A DNA stretch of 64,000 nucleotides from Aquila chrysaetos chrysaetos (GCF_900496995.4 NW_024470408.1:1-64000); one strand, 5' to 3'; shown: positions 13,001 to 22,445, counted from the stretch's first letter. Numbers and translations: made by a program. The notes: generated by a model not told the origin, from the letters alone.

Positions 13001-16000
13001 CTTACTGCAGAAATCGTCTGTCCTCCACTTCCCGATGATCACGCCGGCAGCCTGGCAGGCAGCGGCATAACGGGCGATGATCCGGCATACCACACCTTCT
13101 TGGTGCGGAAAGAGGCAAAAGTCATGGACGCAGTTTTGGAAGTATTTGTTGGCATCTACAAGAGCATGGCAAGCTACGAAGGGTCCGTCCACTTGCGGAA
13201 TGATCCCACAACCCAACTTCAAGACCTCCTGGCGCCGCAGAGCCGCTGCCATGGCAGGACATTCCACCTTCGACAGCTCCACGCAACCTGGGACGTCGGT
13301 CACCTTCCAGCTGCGTCCAAAGGCGTCGGGGTTTGACGTCACTTGGCCGTTCTTCATCATCATCTCGTCACCCGCCTTCCCGTTGTAGTTCCCGCAGAGG
13401 CCGCACAGGGTGTTTGCGTAAGTGCTGGGCACCGACACGGTGACTCGGCTTTGCCAGTCGTAGGTGACAGTGAGGCCAAAGTCTGTCTCTACCACCGCTT
13501 CCTGCCCATCTCTGTAGATGGAGATCTTCCTATCTCTCTGGTAATATGGTAGGTTGACCAACCGGTCATTGATCTGAGGACAAAAGCAAAAAAAACCCAA
13601 ACAACCCAAATTTGGTATCCAACAGTAAAGGCAAATTGTCTTTTCACGCCACCTGCAATTTGGGCCCCAGCCAAAGCACCCAAATTATGTAGACGAAGAT
13701 TTTTCAGATTGAATCATCTGCGCCACGTACAGCTGCCCACCAGCTTAGACGTGAACGCTGCCTGAGGCTCCACGGCTTATATCACGCACCAATCTCCCGC
13801 TTCAGGTGGAGATCCTTCTATTTAGGTGATTAAATCTCATCTTGATTAAAGTGGGGGAAACAGACCTGGTAGCTCTGGATCTCGGCGGCATAGTTGGAGA
13901 AAAATATTCAGCATTACCCAATACAGACAAAAAAATAGAGGAGTGAGGGTGGAAGAGAAGAAATGAGACAAGGAGGTTAGGGTGAGGAGCAAAAAGTGAA
14001 GAACGTGGCGATTAGGTAAAGAAACATTTGCTAAACTCACCGTGATTTTGCCGGGGTGTTCCTGGCTGATCACAATGGTTTTGCCGTAGACTTTGACCAT
14101 CACGAGAGCGACGGAGGACAGAAGTTCGTTGTCCTGGCGGCCGTTCTGCACCAGCACCTGGAAGTCCACCAAACCTTGGCTCTTCTGGCACAACCCAGCG
14201 AACTGGTACATGCACGTACCCTGGAAGATGAACTTCCCGCCATCGAAGCTCTCGTAGTGGGTGGCACCGGTCGCTGCGCAGGTCCCGTATCTCTTGGGGT
14301 AGCAACCCCGAACGCCGTCCTCCACCCGGCACTCTTCCTCGGCATGGCAGCTGGCCGAACGGCAGACGGCCCTGCGGGATTTCGCATCGCAGATGCAGCG
14401 TTTGGTGCAGGCGCTGTCACCCCAAAACTCTTCATGGAGGCCGTGGAGGAGACCTTCGAAGACGCAGCCGCACTCGCCTTGGGGGATGCACTCGTCGGCG
14501 TCAAACACGAAGCCCTCCTGGCACTCGCAGGTCTCCACGCAGGCAGAGGCAGCGCAGTCGGCGGGCATCGCGCCGTTGTTGCAGGTGGCGGGGCAGGCGG
14601 TGCCGCACGCGGTGTAATTGCTGTTCTTCGGGCAGGAGAGAGCTGTCGAAGGGACGGGACACCGTGGTCACGGTGGAGATAATGCTCCTCGGCCGTAAGA
14701 AGGTGCAGCTGAGTGCTAAGAAAACCTGCGTGGGCTTTCTGGAGTTTTACGGGTACTTTGTAGAGTCGTCGTGGGCTTTCTGGATCTTCCGCACGGACCT
14801 TCTGAGGTCTGCATGGACTCCCTGGACTATCTACCTGGACTTTTGGGAGTCCCCATGGACTTTCTGGACTTTCTGCATGGACTTTTGGGACTTGGACTTT
14901 TGGGACTTGGACTTTCAGGACTTGGACTTTCAGGACTTGGACTTTCGGGACTTGGACTTTCTGCACAGACTTTCTGAAGCCTGCATGGACTCCCTGGACT
15001 TTCAGCAGAGACTTTGGGGAGTCTCCATGGCCTCTCTGTACCTTCTGAATGGATTTTCTGCAGAGACTTTTGGGACTTGGACTTACTGGCCTATCTAGTG
15101 GGACTTTTGGGGGTCACCATCACTTTCTGGACCTTCTGCATGGATTTCACGGAGTCTCCGTGGAGTCCCTGCACTTTCTGCATGGACATGCTTCTGGAGC
15201 CCGCATGGACTTTCAGCAGAGACTTTTGGGAGTCTCAAAGGACATTCTGGACCTTCCGAATCGACTTTCTGGCCTTTCAGCAGAGACTTTTGGGACTCTC
15301 AAAGGACATTCTGGACCTTCCGAATGGACTTTCTGGCCTTTCAGCAGAGGTTTTTGGGAGTCTGCACAGACTTTCTGGACTTTCTGCATGGAGTTTTGGG
15401 ACTTGGACTTTCTGGAGTTTCTACACAGACTTTCTACATAGACTTTCTGGAGTCTTCATGAATTTCCTGGGCTTTCTGCTTGGACTTGCTGCAATAACCT
15501 TTTCCCATGAATCTACGATGCTTGGAACCCCGAGCCCTTTCAGGCCCAGCTTTGTGCAGCCTGATTCAAAATGACCTGGCCGCACCTTGCTTGACAGCTC
15601 AAGAGCGCTAAGGAGAAACAACCCCCCTCCCCGATGATGTAATTTCCCTTTTGTGCCTGTTTTCTCCTCATTCCCATCCCATCCCCCCTTAATCACACCC
15701 ACCTCAATTAAGGTCGCAGCGCCCTGCCCACCCAGGAGGAGGATTTTCTGCCAACCAGGAGCTACTCACGACAACGTGCCAGCGTCCTCCAGTCAGAAAC
15801 GGTGATTCCCTCCTCCTGGCAGTCATCCGCGTAGGCTTTGAGGGCTTGGCACAGCTTGATGTGGAGCCCGTCGTTCATGCAGAGGTCGTAGATGCAGTTT
15901 TTCTGGTAGACGTTGGGGCTGATGGTGGCGTGGCAGCGCGCGAACGGCCCCGAGCGTTGGGTGAGCAACCCACACGACGTCTCCCCGGTGTACTTTGCCT

Positions 16001-19000
16001 CTTCGTCCCGTCGGCAACGTCTGCAGTCCCCGCTACAGCTGTCCCAGCAGCGATGGCTCTTGGGCACCTTCCAGCTCTGGCCCAGCTCCACAGGGTTCTG
16101 CGCCAGGTTGCCATCGGGCATGAGGGCATCGTCGAAGGCTTTGCCGTTGCTGTTGCCGCACAGCCCGCACACTTTGCCGAAGAGCGTACTGGGGAGCTTC
16201 ACCACCACGTGGTCATCCCAGTTGTAGAGGATCTTCAGCCTGAAGTCGGTTTTAATCAGCAGGGACTTGCCCTTCTGCTGCAGGTGAAGTTTCCCTTGGG
16301 CGAGGGAGATGGGGAGGTGGGAGCGATGGTTGTTCACCTGGAGGAGAAAAAAAAAACCCAAAAAACGTGAAAAACAAACAGCATCAAACATGGGGAAAAA
16401 ACATGGAGTTTTTTGAGCTTTGAGGCGTCTTCTTGCAAGAGGTGACCACGCAGTAGCGTCATCGACTCATGCATGACAAATCATAGAATCATTTAGGTTG
16501 GGAAAGACCCTTAAGATCATCGTTAAATACATTATTCCAGTGAAATACCCTAACATTGCTTTGGATTTGATAATTATTTTTCTTGCATACCCTCACGATC
16601 CCATTCTCAGACCTGACCACGGTGATGGTAATGTCATAGACACAGATGGTCACGGAGTCGATGTAGGAGACTTTTGGGTTACCCCTCTGTTGGTTTCTGG
16701 CCTCGACACTGAAGACAGGCAGGGTCGGATCCGAATCACAGGTCTTGGTCAAGGTGTAGGTGCACGTGCCCATGAAATCAAAGGCTTTCCCATCAAAGGT
16801 TTGGTAGTGGGGATCGCCGGTGGCCCAGCAGGTCGAGGCAGTTTCTTGGATGTACCTGGGTTCCCTGTCCACTCTCTCGCAGCCCTCATCTTCACAGGAA
16901 TGTGGAGCAGAAGCTGCAGAAAAAGAGAAAAAAAACCCCCCACGGATGGCGACCACGGAGAAGACCCAGCCGTCGGCAAGACGCAACCACGCGTTGGCCC
17001 TACTTACTCGCGGCGCAAAGACCAGCGAAGCCATAACCGGCGTAATTCTGGAAGCCGAAGACCAGGAGCCCGAAGGGTGCCCACCGGTTCTCGGCGCTCT
17101 GGATTTCTCCTGGCTCGCTCATGGTGACGGTGGCCCAGGAGAAGTCTGTGCCGGGAATCGCTTGCCAGGAGATGGTACTGTCCGACTTCTGGTTGAGGGT
17201 GACGGCGTTGGCGTCCGCATTATGGGCGATGAGGACCACGTGGTTCTCGTAGTCATCCAGGCTGCTGACCCGGTAGGATGTGCAGTAGGCGGAGACGGGT
17301 GGGATGTTGAGTAGGAAGGGGTCTTGCCCAAGCAAGCCATTATGGGCGCCGGTGAAGAAGAAAACCACCTGAATTGGAGCCGAAGCACTCACATAAAGAA
17401 ACAAATTTTGGTTAACGTTGAACTTCTGGACCTCCCCGGCTGCGATGTCCTTGGTTGCAGCCGAAGTACCCGCGTTGTAGGTGATGGAGGCTTTCTCAGC
17501 TGCCACGACGTAGACGAAGTCCACGTTCTTCTGCAAGGGGTTGGGGGGGACGACGTAGATTTTCCCCCACGCGGCGACCGGCAGAAGCTGCTCGACCACG
17601 TAATCGCAGGCGGTGTGAACCTTCACGCAGCTGTGTCCGCTGAGGACCGCGACGGCGTTGTCCGACGTGATCTTGGTGCCGGACAAATCGTAGCTGCTTT
17701 GCAGTTGGAAGCTGTGGTAGGGGTGCAAGAAGATGCGGAGGGTGGACCCAGGGGCGTAATTCCTCTCGTTGTAATAAAATTGGCCTTTGACGTTGATGGA
17801 AACTCTGGCCGAAGTCTTCCCAGCCACCACAACAAACTCCTTCATGCCGTCTCCCCTGGTGTCCTCCGGCGTCACCAGGTAGTATTGGTCGCCCAACTTC
17901 TCGACGGGCAAAATGGTGGTGGCACCCACGGTGTGCTTTTTGGCGCTGACAGAGACCACGGAGATCTCCTGGGTGGACTGAATGGAGATGACTTTATTCG
18001 AAATCTGGGTGCCGACAATCTCCATGTTCCTGGGGATGCGGACGGAAACCGTTTCGGCTTTGCCGAGGGTGACGGTGTGGGTGAAGGTGCCACCGTGCGC
18101 CGTCACCGTCACCTTGGTGGAGGTGAAGTAAGCCGTGAAGATGAGCTGGAGGTCGGGGTAGATGCCTTCATCGTTGTTCTGCAGGAAGGCAGTGAAGAAT
18201 TCCTTGCCACGGAAAGTTGCGGTGGAAAGACCTGGGAAAAGAAGGGAAAATAGGGGTTGGGGTGGGTTTTTTTTTTTTTTTTTTTTTTTGGCTGCAGAAA
18301 TTATAGTAGAAATTTCGGCAAAAAAAACCCCAACCCAAATCAAGAAATAAGGCTGCTTTGGGTTTTTTTTTTTAGAAACGTGCGATAGGAAGTTCTGCAA
18401 AAAACAAGGAATGAGGGGGTTTGGGCTGAAAAAACCTGCCATAGAACATTCTGAAAAAAAAAAAAATTAAAAAATAGGGAATAACATTCTTTTTGCCGCA
18501 GAAACGCACAGTAGAAAGTTCTGAAGAAACGAGGAAATAAATTTTGCTGCAGAAATTGCAACGAAAGTTTCCGAAAATTAGAAATTAGAGAATAAGGGTA
18601 GATTTTTTTTCCTTGCAGAAATGTACAGTTGGAAAGTCTTGGAAAATAAAAATGGGGAATAAAAGTGTTTTGCTGCAGAAATTGTGATAGAAAGCGTGAG
18701 GTTTGGGTTTTGGGGGTTTTTTTTGTGCGTGTGTGGGGGGTTTTTTTAAGCATATAATACAGGTGTTTTATTGCAGAAATAACAATAGAAAGGCCCAAAA
18801 AATAAAAATCAGGAAAAAGGGCATTTTGCAGAAGAAACCTGCAGAAAGTTCCAAGGGTAAAAGAAAGGGCGGAAAAGGTTTTTTTTTGGATGCAGAAATT
18901 GCAGTGGAAAATCCTGAAAAAACTCCACTGGAAATAAACCTCTTTTTTTTGCTGCAGAAACTTGCAGTAAATATTCCTAAAAAACAGGTAGTAAGGGCTT

Positions 19001-22000
19001 TTGTTGCTGACAGAAATAAAAATAAGAGTCTTTTGCTGAAAAAGAATGGGGAATAAGGGCTTTTTCCAAAAAGAAAATTAGTAATAAGGGATTTTTGGTG
19101 AAAACAAAACAGGTTTTAAGGGCTTTTTGATGAAAAACTCCTAGGCAGTAAGGTTTGTTCTTTAAAAAAGCAAACAAAACCAATAAAAGAAGGTAATAAG
19201 GGCTTTTAAATTTTTTTTTTTTTTTTTTTTTAAAAAAAAACACAGCCAGGTGTGTGGCTGTTTCCTTAAAAAAAAAAAAAAATTAAGTTTTTTTTTCCTG
19301 AAAAAATACAGATAATAAGGGCTTTTTTCTGAATGGGAAAAAAAACCCCAAACAGATAAAAGGGTTTTGGTGAGATACAGGTTAGGATTTTTTGGGGGGG
19401 TGAAAAAAGAAGAGGTGATGGGGGCGCTTTTTTTAAAATTTTTTTCTCCGATAAAACGGGTAATAAGGTGGTTTATTTTTTTTTTCCTGGGGGGGGGAAA
19501 AACCCTAATACCACAAACCAAACCCCAGGTATTACAGACTTTTTAATGCTATTAAAAAAAATGAGGGACTAAGGGCTTTTTCCTGAAAAGAACCCACAAC
19601 CCAAAACAGGTTAAAAAGAGCTTTTTTTTAAGGAAAAAAAAAAAAATCTACAAACCAAACAGGTAATATGGGCTTATTTATTTTATAATAATTAAAATAA
19701 TCAACCCAAACAACAGGGAATAATGGCATTTTGTATCATGAACTGGGGAGAAGTATTGGGTTGGTTTCTTTTTTAAACCAAAAAATATTCCCAAACCTGG
19801 GAATAAGAACTTTATGCTCAAAACCAAATAGGTAACATGGACTTTTTGGTGAAAAAAAAAAAAAGGAAATCAGGGCTTCTGCTGGGGAAAAAAGGTGATA
19901 AGGGCTCTTTGATTAAAAAAAAAAAAAAAAAGAAAAAGCAGGTGATAAGGGTTTTTTCCTGAAAAAAAACCCAAGGTAATAAGGGCTGTTTTGGTAAAAA
20001 CAGCTAATTTGAGCACTTCTTTTTCTTAAAGAAAACAGGGAATAAGGGCACTTTGTTGAAAACCAGGGAATAATGAGGTTTGGCTGGAAATAAAAATGGG
20101 TAAAAAGGGCTTTTTTGCTGGAAGAAAAAATAAATCAGGTGGTTTTTCTGAAAGAAAAGGAGCTAAAAAGGGTTTTTTGCTGAAAAACAAAGAGGTGAGA
20201 GTGGGGGGTTGATTAAAAAATACGATTTTTTCTGCCCCCAAAAAGGTGATAAGGGGCTTTTTTCCTGTAAGGCATTTGTGATAAGTGGGTTTTTTTCCTG
20301 AAAAGGAAAAAAAAAAGGTAATAAGGGCTTTTTGGTGAAAAAGAACTGCTAATAGGAGCATTTGGGTGAAAGAAAACAGGTAATAATGATTTTGGGTGGG
20401 GGGAGAGGGAGTAAGGGCTTTTTTTTCTGAAAGAAACAGGGAATAAAGACATTTTTGTGGCCAAAAAGCCCAAATCAGATAAGGGCTTTTTTTTCCCCGA
20501 GGGGGGGAAAAAAAAAAAAAAAACCAAAACAAACGAAAACCAGGTCAATAACGTCTTTTTTCTTAAGATAAGAACAAATAAAAGAGCTTTTTCCTAAAGA
20601 AAAAAAAAGAGAGAGGTGATAAGGGCTTTTTCCCCCTCTAAAAGAAAGCCTGAGTGCCTAAGGCATTTTTTTTTCTGGAAAAAAAACACCCAAACAGGTA
20701 TTAATTTTTTTTTAACTTCAAAAAAAAAACCCCCCAAACAGAGAACAAATGTTTTTTTCCTTTAAAAATTGAGGAAATAAGGGCTTTTTTTTTTTTCCCC
20801 CTTATCACCTTTTTTTTTTTTTTCCCCTTGGAGAAAAAAAGAGGGTGATAAGGGCTCTTTGCTAATAAAAAAAAAAAAAAGGCCGGTGATAAGGATTTCT
20901 TTGTGGGGGAAAAAAAAAAAAAAAACCAAAAACAGGGGATGAGAGATTTTTGGTGAAGAGGCAAAGAGGTAATAAAATCTTTCTGCTGGGGGAAAATGAG
21001 GGAATAAGGGAAATTTTCTGACCCTCCCCATAAAAAAGGGAATAAAGACTTTTTGCTGCAGAAACCTGCAGTAGAAAGGCCTAAAATACCCCCCAAACCC
21101 AGGAAATTAAGGTTTTTTTGTGGGTTGTGGGTTGTTTTTTTTTTTTTTTTGAGGGGAACAGGGTTGGGTTGTTGCTCACCACAGAAGAGAGCCAGCCAAG
21201 CTGGGAGCCGCCACATCCTGCCCATCGCCATCGCTGGAAAAAAAAAAAACCAAACAAAACCACCCCAAAAATGAAAATGTACTTTTTTTTTTTGAGGAGG
21301 GGTGGGTGGAAAAAAAAAAGCCACGCAGGGACGAGGAGCCCAAAGGGGAGCCTGGCATCTCCAGAGTTCCCTACTTGACCCAAAATTGGTCCAAAAAGAC
21401 TTTTTCCACCCGATGGAAACCTCTCGCAACTCGCTTGGGGTCGAATCCTGCTTGACGCCCCCCCCCAACCCAACGACACCCCAATTGTCCCCTTGCCAAC
21501 CCAAAAATCCCCCAACCCCCTTCCTGATGCCACCTCAAAGACCCCATCCTTCCCATCAAACCCTCCCAGTAACCTTCCACAAAACTTCCCGAGGACGAAA
21601 TCTGCCCCCCCCAAAAAAAAAAATCACCAAAATTTGGGTCAAAAAGCGGCCAAATAGCATGGACAACCCTTCTATCCACTTTCCGGACGTTCTCAGAGCT
21701 GCCGATCCCCAACCGTCGCTCAACATCCGTTGGGGTTCCCACTCAATTTGTTGCACCCAATGGGGATTTACGACACGGGTTTCATCCAAACCATCTCTCT
21801 CCGGGCTTGGGAGGGAGAAAAAAAAAAAAAACCCTTTTTTAAATAATTTTATAGTCAATTTAACCCACCTGGGACTCCTGCTAGGTGGGTGAAGGCATCA
21901 CTGGCAACTTGTTTTGCTCAGATGGGACATACCTGGGCTCACGCCCGAAAGGACGAGGCAAAATGCAAGGAAAAAAAAAAAAAAAAAAAAAAAAGGAAAG

Positions 22001-22108
22001 GAAAACCCTTCCCAACCCCACATCGCTTACCGGCAGGCTCCGATCAGCGTCTCTCGTTCCTCTCCTCGAAGCCCATGGACACGTGAGGATGGATGAAGAA
22101 AAAAAACT
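542..22108 (-). CDS. FCGBP: FCGBP-like (IgGFc-binding protein) gene, large multidomain mucus protein; 3' end beyond window
   Basis: Sixteen coding exons can be placed by reading frame and GT-AG sites: 21180-21231, 17008-18231, 16591-16913, 15770-16337, 14041-14642, 13006-13573, 11721-12307, 10455-11022, 9548-9747, 8871-9012, 7968-8299, 6759-7332, 5344-5943, 3779-4343, 2040-2644 and 542-1055. A noncoding 5' exon lies at about 22031-22108. Order: signal peptide (residues 1-20), IgGFc_binding domain (about 22-425), then six vWD-C8-TIL modules to about residue 2674. The last exon ends in a donor (GTGAGT), so the gene runs past base 1. In the known family the protein is secreted by goblet and other mucosal cells and joins the mucus gel through disulfides. 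The exon 12-13 junction is one base out of frame. Mucin or zonadhesin identity is unlikely because the N-terminal domain is diagnostic of FCGBP. Confidence 0.9.
1148..1995. repeat. 20-bp minisatellite, about 42 copies
   Basis: Units resemble GGGATTGCAACACGAAATA, with variants ACCCCAAAA, CAGGGCTTGCAGC and GTACCA. It occupies nearly the whole intron between exons 16 and 15 of the minus-strand gene. A poly-A run (1078-1099) sits between it and exon 16. Confidence 0.9.
2040..2644 (-). CDS. FCGBP: FCGBP-like(-) exon 15: TIL and D6 vWD N-terminal half
   Basis: The TIL starts CPPNQHYELCGPACPATC and includes CGCLHEGRYYKMGEEF. The vWD start reads VLGAFSYRTFDG, so GDPH is lost. The exon ends WEVA at GTGAGT. 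It is paralogous to plus-strand exon 7 (43026-43618), which does keep GDPH at the same place. Confidence 0.9.
2820..3700. repeat. 63-bp minisatellite, about 14 copies
   Basis: CTTAGTGCAAGCAAAA recurs at 3184, 3247, 3310, 3373, 3436 and 3499, exactly 63 bp apart; the flanks are more diverged. Unit content includes GCAAACCCAACCGCCTTC and GCGTGCGACCCC. It lies in the intron between exons 15 and 14 of the minus-strand gene. Confidence 0.9.
3779..4343 (-). CDS. FCGBP: FCGBP-like(-) exon 14: D5 vWD C-terminal half plus C8
   Basis: The exon opens VNGILVDLPFS and has the FDWYSYARVILP segment, VCGLCGNANGN, and a C8 domain with CGLL...GPFSACH, ending WRTAAFC. It is 565 nt, the same length as plus-strand exon 6 (40708-41272), which shares FDWYSYARVILP and CGLCGNANGN. 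The two are clearly paralogous. Confidence 0.92.
4372..5300. repeat. Two adjacent minisatellites (about 36 bp, then 31 bp)
   Basis: From 4372 to 4530 a unit like AATGACTTTGAAGCCCACC repeats about four times. From about 4680 to 5300 a 31-bp unit built on GGACCTTGCAACYCATSCAAATG repeats about 19 times. Several copies of the second array contain the octamer ATGCAAAT (for example 4856-4863). It lies in the intron between exons 14 and 13 of the minus-strand gene. Confidence 0.88.
5344..5943 (-). CDS. FCGBP: FCGBP-like(-) exon 13: TIL and D5 vWD N-terminal half; frameshift at acceptor
   Basis: The TIL starts CPKNSHYEACGNACPATC. The vWD start is ATGDPHYTTFDG with intact GDPH, and the exon ends HPKKLK at GTAGGG. 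Every other TIL-vWD exon has length 2 modulo 3 (602, 587, 605, and 596 and 593 in the paralogue), but this one is 600 nt. Nine bases rather than eight precede the first TIL cysteine, so the junction with exon 12 is out of frame by one base. A run of about 17 G lies immediately beside the acceptor, so a homopolymer sequencing error is the first suspect. Confidence 0.85.
6040..6715. repeat. 54-bp minisatellite, about 12 copies
   Basis: TTGCRTGCAACATYCC anchors occur at 6481, 6535 and 6589, exactly 54 bp apart, with older diverged copies to the left. Each unit has GGGGCTGGATATTGCACCGT and a TGCAAATGCA-like stretch. It lies in the intron between exons 13 and 12 of the minus-strand gene. Confidence 0.88.
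6759..7332 (-). CDS. FCGBP: FCGBP-like(-) exon 12: D4 vWD C-terminal half plus C8
   Basis: The exon opens VNGVVTLLPVSL and contains TCGLCGNFN and a full C8 domain with CGLI...GPFKACH and CLYDVC, ending WRTPSGC. It is 574 nt with a phase-1 donor GTAAGC at 6758. Its plus-strand counterpart (38271-38601) is 243 nt shorter and lacks the C8 portion. Confidence 0.9.
7333..7967. other. Intron 11-12 of FCGBP-like(-): no gene, homopolymer tracts
   Basis: It holds a few degenerate GC-rich repeats around 7350-7470 (CACCGCGGCGCGCAATC-like), a run of about 19 G at 7639-7658 and otherwise unique sequence. I see no additional exon. Confidence 0.6.
7968..8299 (-). CDS. FCGBP: FCGBP-like(-) exon 11: D4 vWD N-terminal half
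   Basis: It begins PCKALRCRPKERC and then has an intact AWGDPHYHTFDG. The end is KVYGQHVSIHL...GKVR before GTGAGT. This exon is the closest relative in the window of plus-strand exon 3 (37297-37613): both share PC...CR.KE.CK at the start and CTYTIA..CGND in the vWD. Confidence 0.9.
8300..8870. other. Intron 10-11 of FCGBP-like(-): unique sequence
   Basis: No repeat array or coding exon is visible. There is a short poly-C/poly-T junction at 8826-8844 just before exon 10. The neighbouring intron (9013-9547) is likewise unique apart from short A and T runs. Confidence 0.55.
8871..9012 (-). CDS. FCGBP: FCGBP-like(-) exon 10: cysteine-rich linker
   Basis: A 142-nt exon with eight cysteines in a pattern like the post-TIL linker (CQQRCTC, CSSHSC, ETCEIRDG). 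Acceptor is CCCTGCAG (ending at 9013) and donor GTAAGG (from 8870). Phases are 0 in and 1 out. Together with exons 9 and 11 it makes a three-exon TIL-vWD unit. Confidence 0.82.
9548..9747 (-). CDS. FCGBP: FCGBP-like(-) exon 9: TIL domain of the split-type module
   Basis: This 200-nt exon carries only the TIL core (CPANSNYSLC through CGCFVDGKYYK) and ends phase 0 at GTAGTA. The plus-strand paralogue has a TIL exon of the same 200-nt length at 45202-45401. In other modules the TIL is fused to the vWD start in one exon of about 600 nt, so this marks a second module type. Confidence 0.87.
9870..10225. repeat. About 60-bp degenerate minisatellite
   Basis: GTTGGCTTTTCCC and CACCCGGTTGG recur roughly every 58-63 bp, with alternating inserts such as GTCAATGAAAA. 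About six imperfect copies lie in the intron between exons 9 and 8 of the minus-strand gene. Confidence 0.75.
10455..11022 (-). CDS. FCGBP: FCGBP-like(-) exon 8: D3 vWD C-terminal half plus C8
   Basis: The exon opens VDSILHHLP and includes LCGLCGNYNG and a C8 domain with CGIL...GPFDSCH and CLHDLC, ending WRRPSFC. It is 568 nt with phase-1 donor GTAAGC at 10454. Confidence 0.9.
11300..11785. repeat. About 107-bp tandem array that includes the 3' end of coding exon 7
   Basis: GTCAACRYGAGCC recurs at 11328, 11432, 11542, 11646 and 11754, spacing 104-110 bp. The last copy (11721 onward) is the coding end of exon 7. The others sit in the intron directly downstream in the direction of transcription. 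Copies keep the CTCGTGTCAAGGTCAAC segment that encodes the exon end. Confidence 0.85.
11721..12307 (-). CDS. FCGBP: FCGBP-like(-) exon 7: TIL and D3 vWD N-terminal half; exon end is part of a tandem array
   Basis: The TIL domain starts CPANSHYELC, and the linker shows the CQCQAGGVVDCQ pattern. The vWD start is ATGDRNYLSFDG, again without GDPH. The exon ends VEVYGLTLTLTRGKKGDVM before GTAAGG at 11720. Its last roughly 55 bases, together with the donor region, are copied about four more times into the following intron (about 11300-11720), so the last copy of the array is coding. Confidence 0.88.
12308..13005. other. Intron 6-7 of FCGBP-like(-): unique sequence
   Basis: About 700 bp without an obvious tandem repeat or extra exon. 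It is one of the few introns here without its own minisatellite. The next intron (13574-14040) is also unique. Confidence 0.55.
13006..13573 (-). CDS. FCGBP: FCGBP-like(-) exon 6: D2 vWD C-terminal half plus C8
   Basis: The exon starts INDRLVNLPY and carries LCGLCGNYNG and a C8 domain with CGII...GPFVACH and CVHDFC, closing WRTDDFC. Length is 568 nt. Acceptor CTCAG is at 13578-13574 and donor GTAAGT at 13005. Confidence 0.9.
14041..14642 (-). CDS. FCGBP: FCGBP-like(-) exon 5: TIL domain and D2 vWD N-terminal half
   Basis: The trypsin-inhibitor-like domain begins CPKNSNYTACG and continues through the CVETCECQEGFVFD pattern. The vWD start reads ATGATHYESFDG, so the GDPH cleavage motif is replaced by GATH and this module should not self-cleave. 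Exon length is 602 nt (phase 1 in, phase 0 out). Donor GTGAGT is at 14040. Confidence 0.9.
14700..15490. repeat. Degenerate GGACTTTCTGG-type minisatellite
   Basis: Short units built from GGACTTTCTG, GGACTTTTGGGA and CAGAGACTTTTGGGA recur throughout. An inner block of exact 15-bp copies (GACTTGGACTTTYRG) lies at 14879-14965, and a larger duplicated segment at 15220-15340. It lies in the intron between exons 5 and 4 of the minus-strand gene. Confidence 0.85.
15770..16337 (-). CDS. FCGBP: FCGBP-like(-) exon 4: D1 vWD C-terminal half plus C8
   Basis: The exon opens with VNN..., the usual start of vWD second halves in this gene. It carries VCGLCGNSNG (the CGLC motif of mucin-type D domains), then a C8 domain with CGLL...GPFARCH and CIYDLC, ending in WRTLARC. 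It is 568 nt long, as are exons 6 and 8, and has a phase-1 donor GTGAGT at 15769. Confidence 0.9.
16481..16523 (-). mobile_element. CR1 LINE 3'-end fragment
   Basis: TCATAGAATCATTTAGGTTGG followed by GAAAGACCCTTAAGATCATC is the reverse complement of the avian CR1 3' tail (ATTCTATGA-type ending). Only the last 40-50 bp are recognisable. It sits in the intron between exons 4 and 3 of the minus-strand gene and is the best taxonomic marker in the window, pointing to birds. Confidence 0.8.
16591..16913 (-). CDS. FCGBP: FCGBP-like(-) exon 3: start of D1, vWD N-terminal half
   Basis: It encodes a short Cys-containing linker, then the beginning of a von Willebrand D domain with an intact ATGDPHYQTFDG stretch. 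The Asp-Pro bond in GDPH is the self-cleavage site known in FCGBP and MUC2. It ends in phase 0 at donor GTATGC. Acceptor CTGCAG lies at 16919-16914. Confidence 0.88.
17008..18231 (-). CDS. FCGBP: FCGBP-like(-) exon 2: IgGFc_binding domain
   Basis: A single 1,224-nt open exon encodes the whole IgGFc_binding N-terminal domain. Recognisable family landmarks are EFFTAFLQNN near the start, a GHSC...C...VVEQLLP segment in the middle, and a GTDFSWA motif followed by PFGLLVFGFQ near the end. The domain was originally defined by binding to IgG Fc in the human protein, and its structural role in mucus is less clear. Acceptor CCAG is at 18235-18232 and donor GTAAGT at 17007-17002. Both intron phases are 1, so the exon is a portable symmetric module. 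Confidence 0.93.
18245..21110. repeat. Large A/T-rich degenerate tandem array in intron 1 of FCGBP-like(-)
   Basis: Motifs such as AGGTAATAAGGGCTTTTTGCTG followed by A-runs recur every 35-50 bp, with strong length variation in A, T and G homopolymers. The exon-proximal end uses TTTGCTGCAGAAATTGYAGTRGAAAG units. The ORFs here are low complexity (Phe/Lys-rich) and not credible genes. Homopolymers make base-level accuracy doubtful. Confidence 0.8.
21180..21233 (-). CDS. FCGBP: FCGBP-like(-) exon 1: start codon and signal peptide
   Basis: After a T-rich acceptor (ending CCAG at 21237-21234) the exon has two untranslated bases and then ATG at 21231-21229. It encodes a 17-residue start with a hydrophobic WLALF core, and ends one base into a Gly codon before GTGAGC. 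Splicing to 18231 gives continuous frame. A second in-frame ATG two codons later is an alternative start. The plus-strand paralogue has the same layout (two bases, ATG, phase-1 donor), which supports this start. Confidence 0.8.
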
Positions 22109-22160
22109 GCAGGGTTGGTCCCAAACTCTCCCTTTTTATAACCAGACGGGGCTTATCTGC
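22026..22160 (-). promoter_or_regulatory. FCGBP: TATA promoter and noncoding first exon of FCGBP-like(-)
   Basis: On the minus strand a TATAAAA box (22140-22134) is followed by AAGGGAGAG. A GATA-type AGATAAG (22158-22152) lies just upstream. About 75 bases of untranslated exon, from about 22108, end at a good donor (GTAAGC from 22030), and the next acceptor lies two bases before the ATG at 21231. The plus-strand paralogue has the same order: TATA, GGGAGA, short 5' exon, GTAAGC. The transcription start is inferred from TATA spacing. Confidence 0.7.
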
Positions 22161-22445
22161 GTTTTCCTGAGAATCTCCTCGCAGAGCTCCCCCTGAGAGC
22201 AGCAGGAGAAGGAATTGGCTCCGAAAAGGGCTGATTTGGGCTGATTTCAGCTGATTCGGCAGAATCTCGTGGCAGGGGATGGGGTCGGGGCTGCCGAGTC
22301 TTGGCACGACCCGAGGAGGTCAGGTTATGAAACTGCCCCGGAGTTCCTGGGAATCGGAGATTCTGGTGCAATTCGGGGAGCCAGGACTTGAAAACGTGCA
22401 GCTGGTTTCCTTCGCCTGCGACGTTTCCTTTGCAAAAAGGCTGCT
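22141..22445. other. Unique promoter-proximal stretch upstream of FCGBP-like(-)
   Basis: About 300 bp of non-repetitive sequence between the TATA box and the 30-bp array. It contains the GATA-type site at 22152-22158 and direct copies of GCTGATTT/TCAGCTGATTC near 22229-22258. No coding potential is seen. Confidence 0.5.

Noticed and set aside
18245-21110. Phe/Lys-rich ORFs in intron 1
   Set aside because: Low-complexity A/T-rich repeat translation with homopolymers; no start context or homology.
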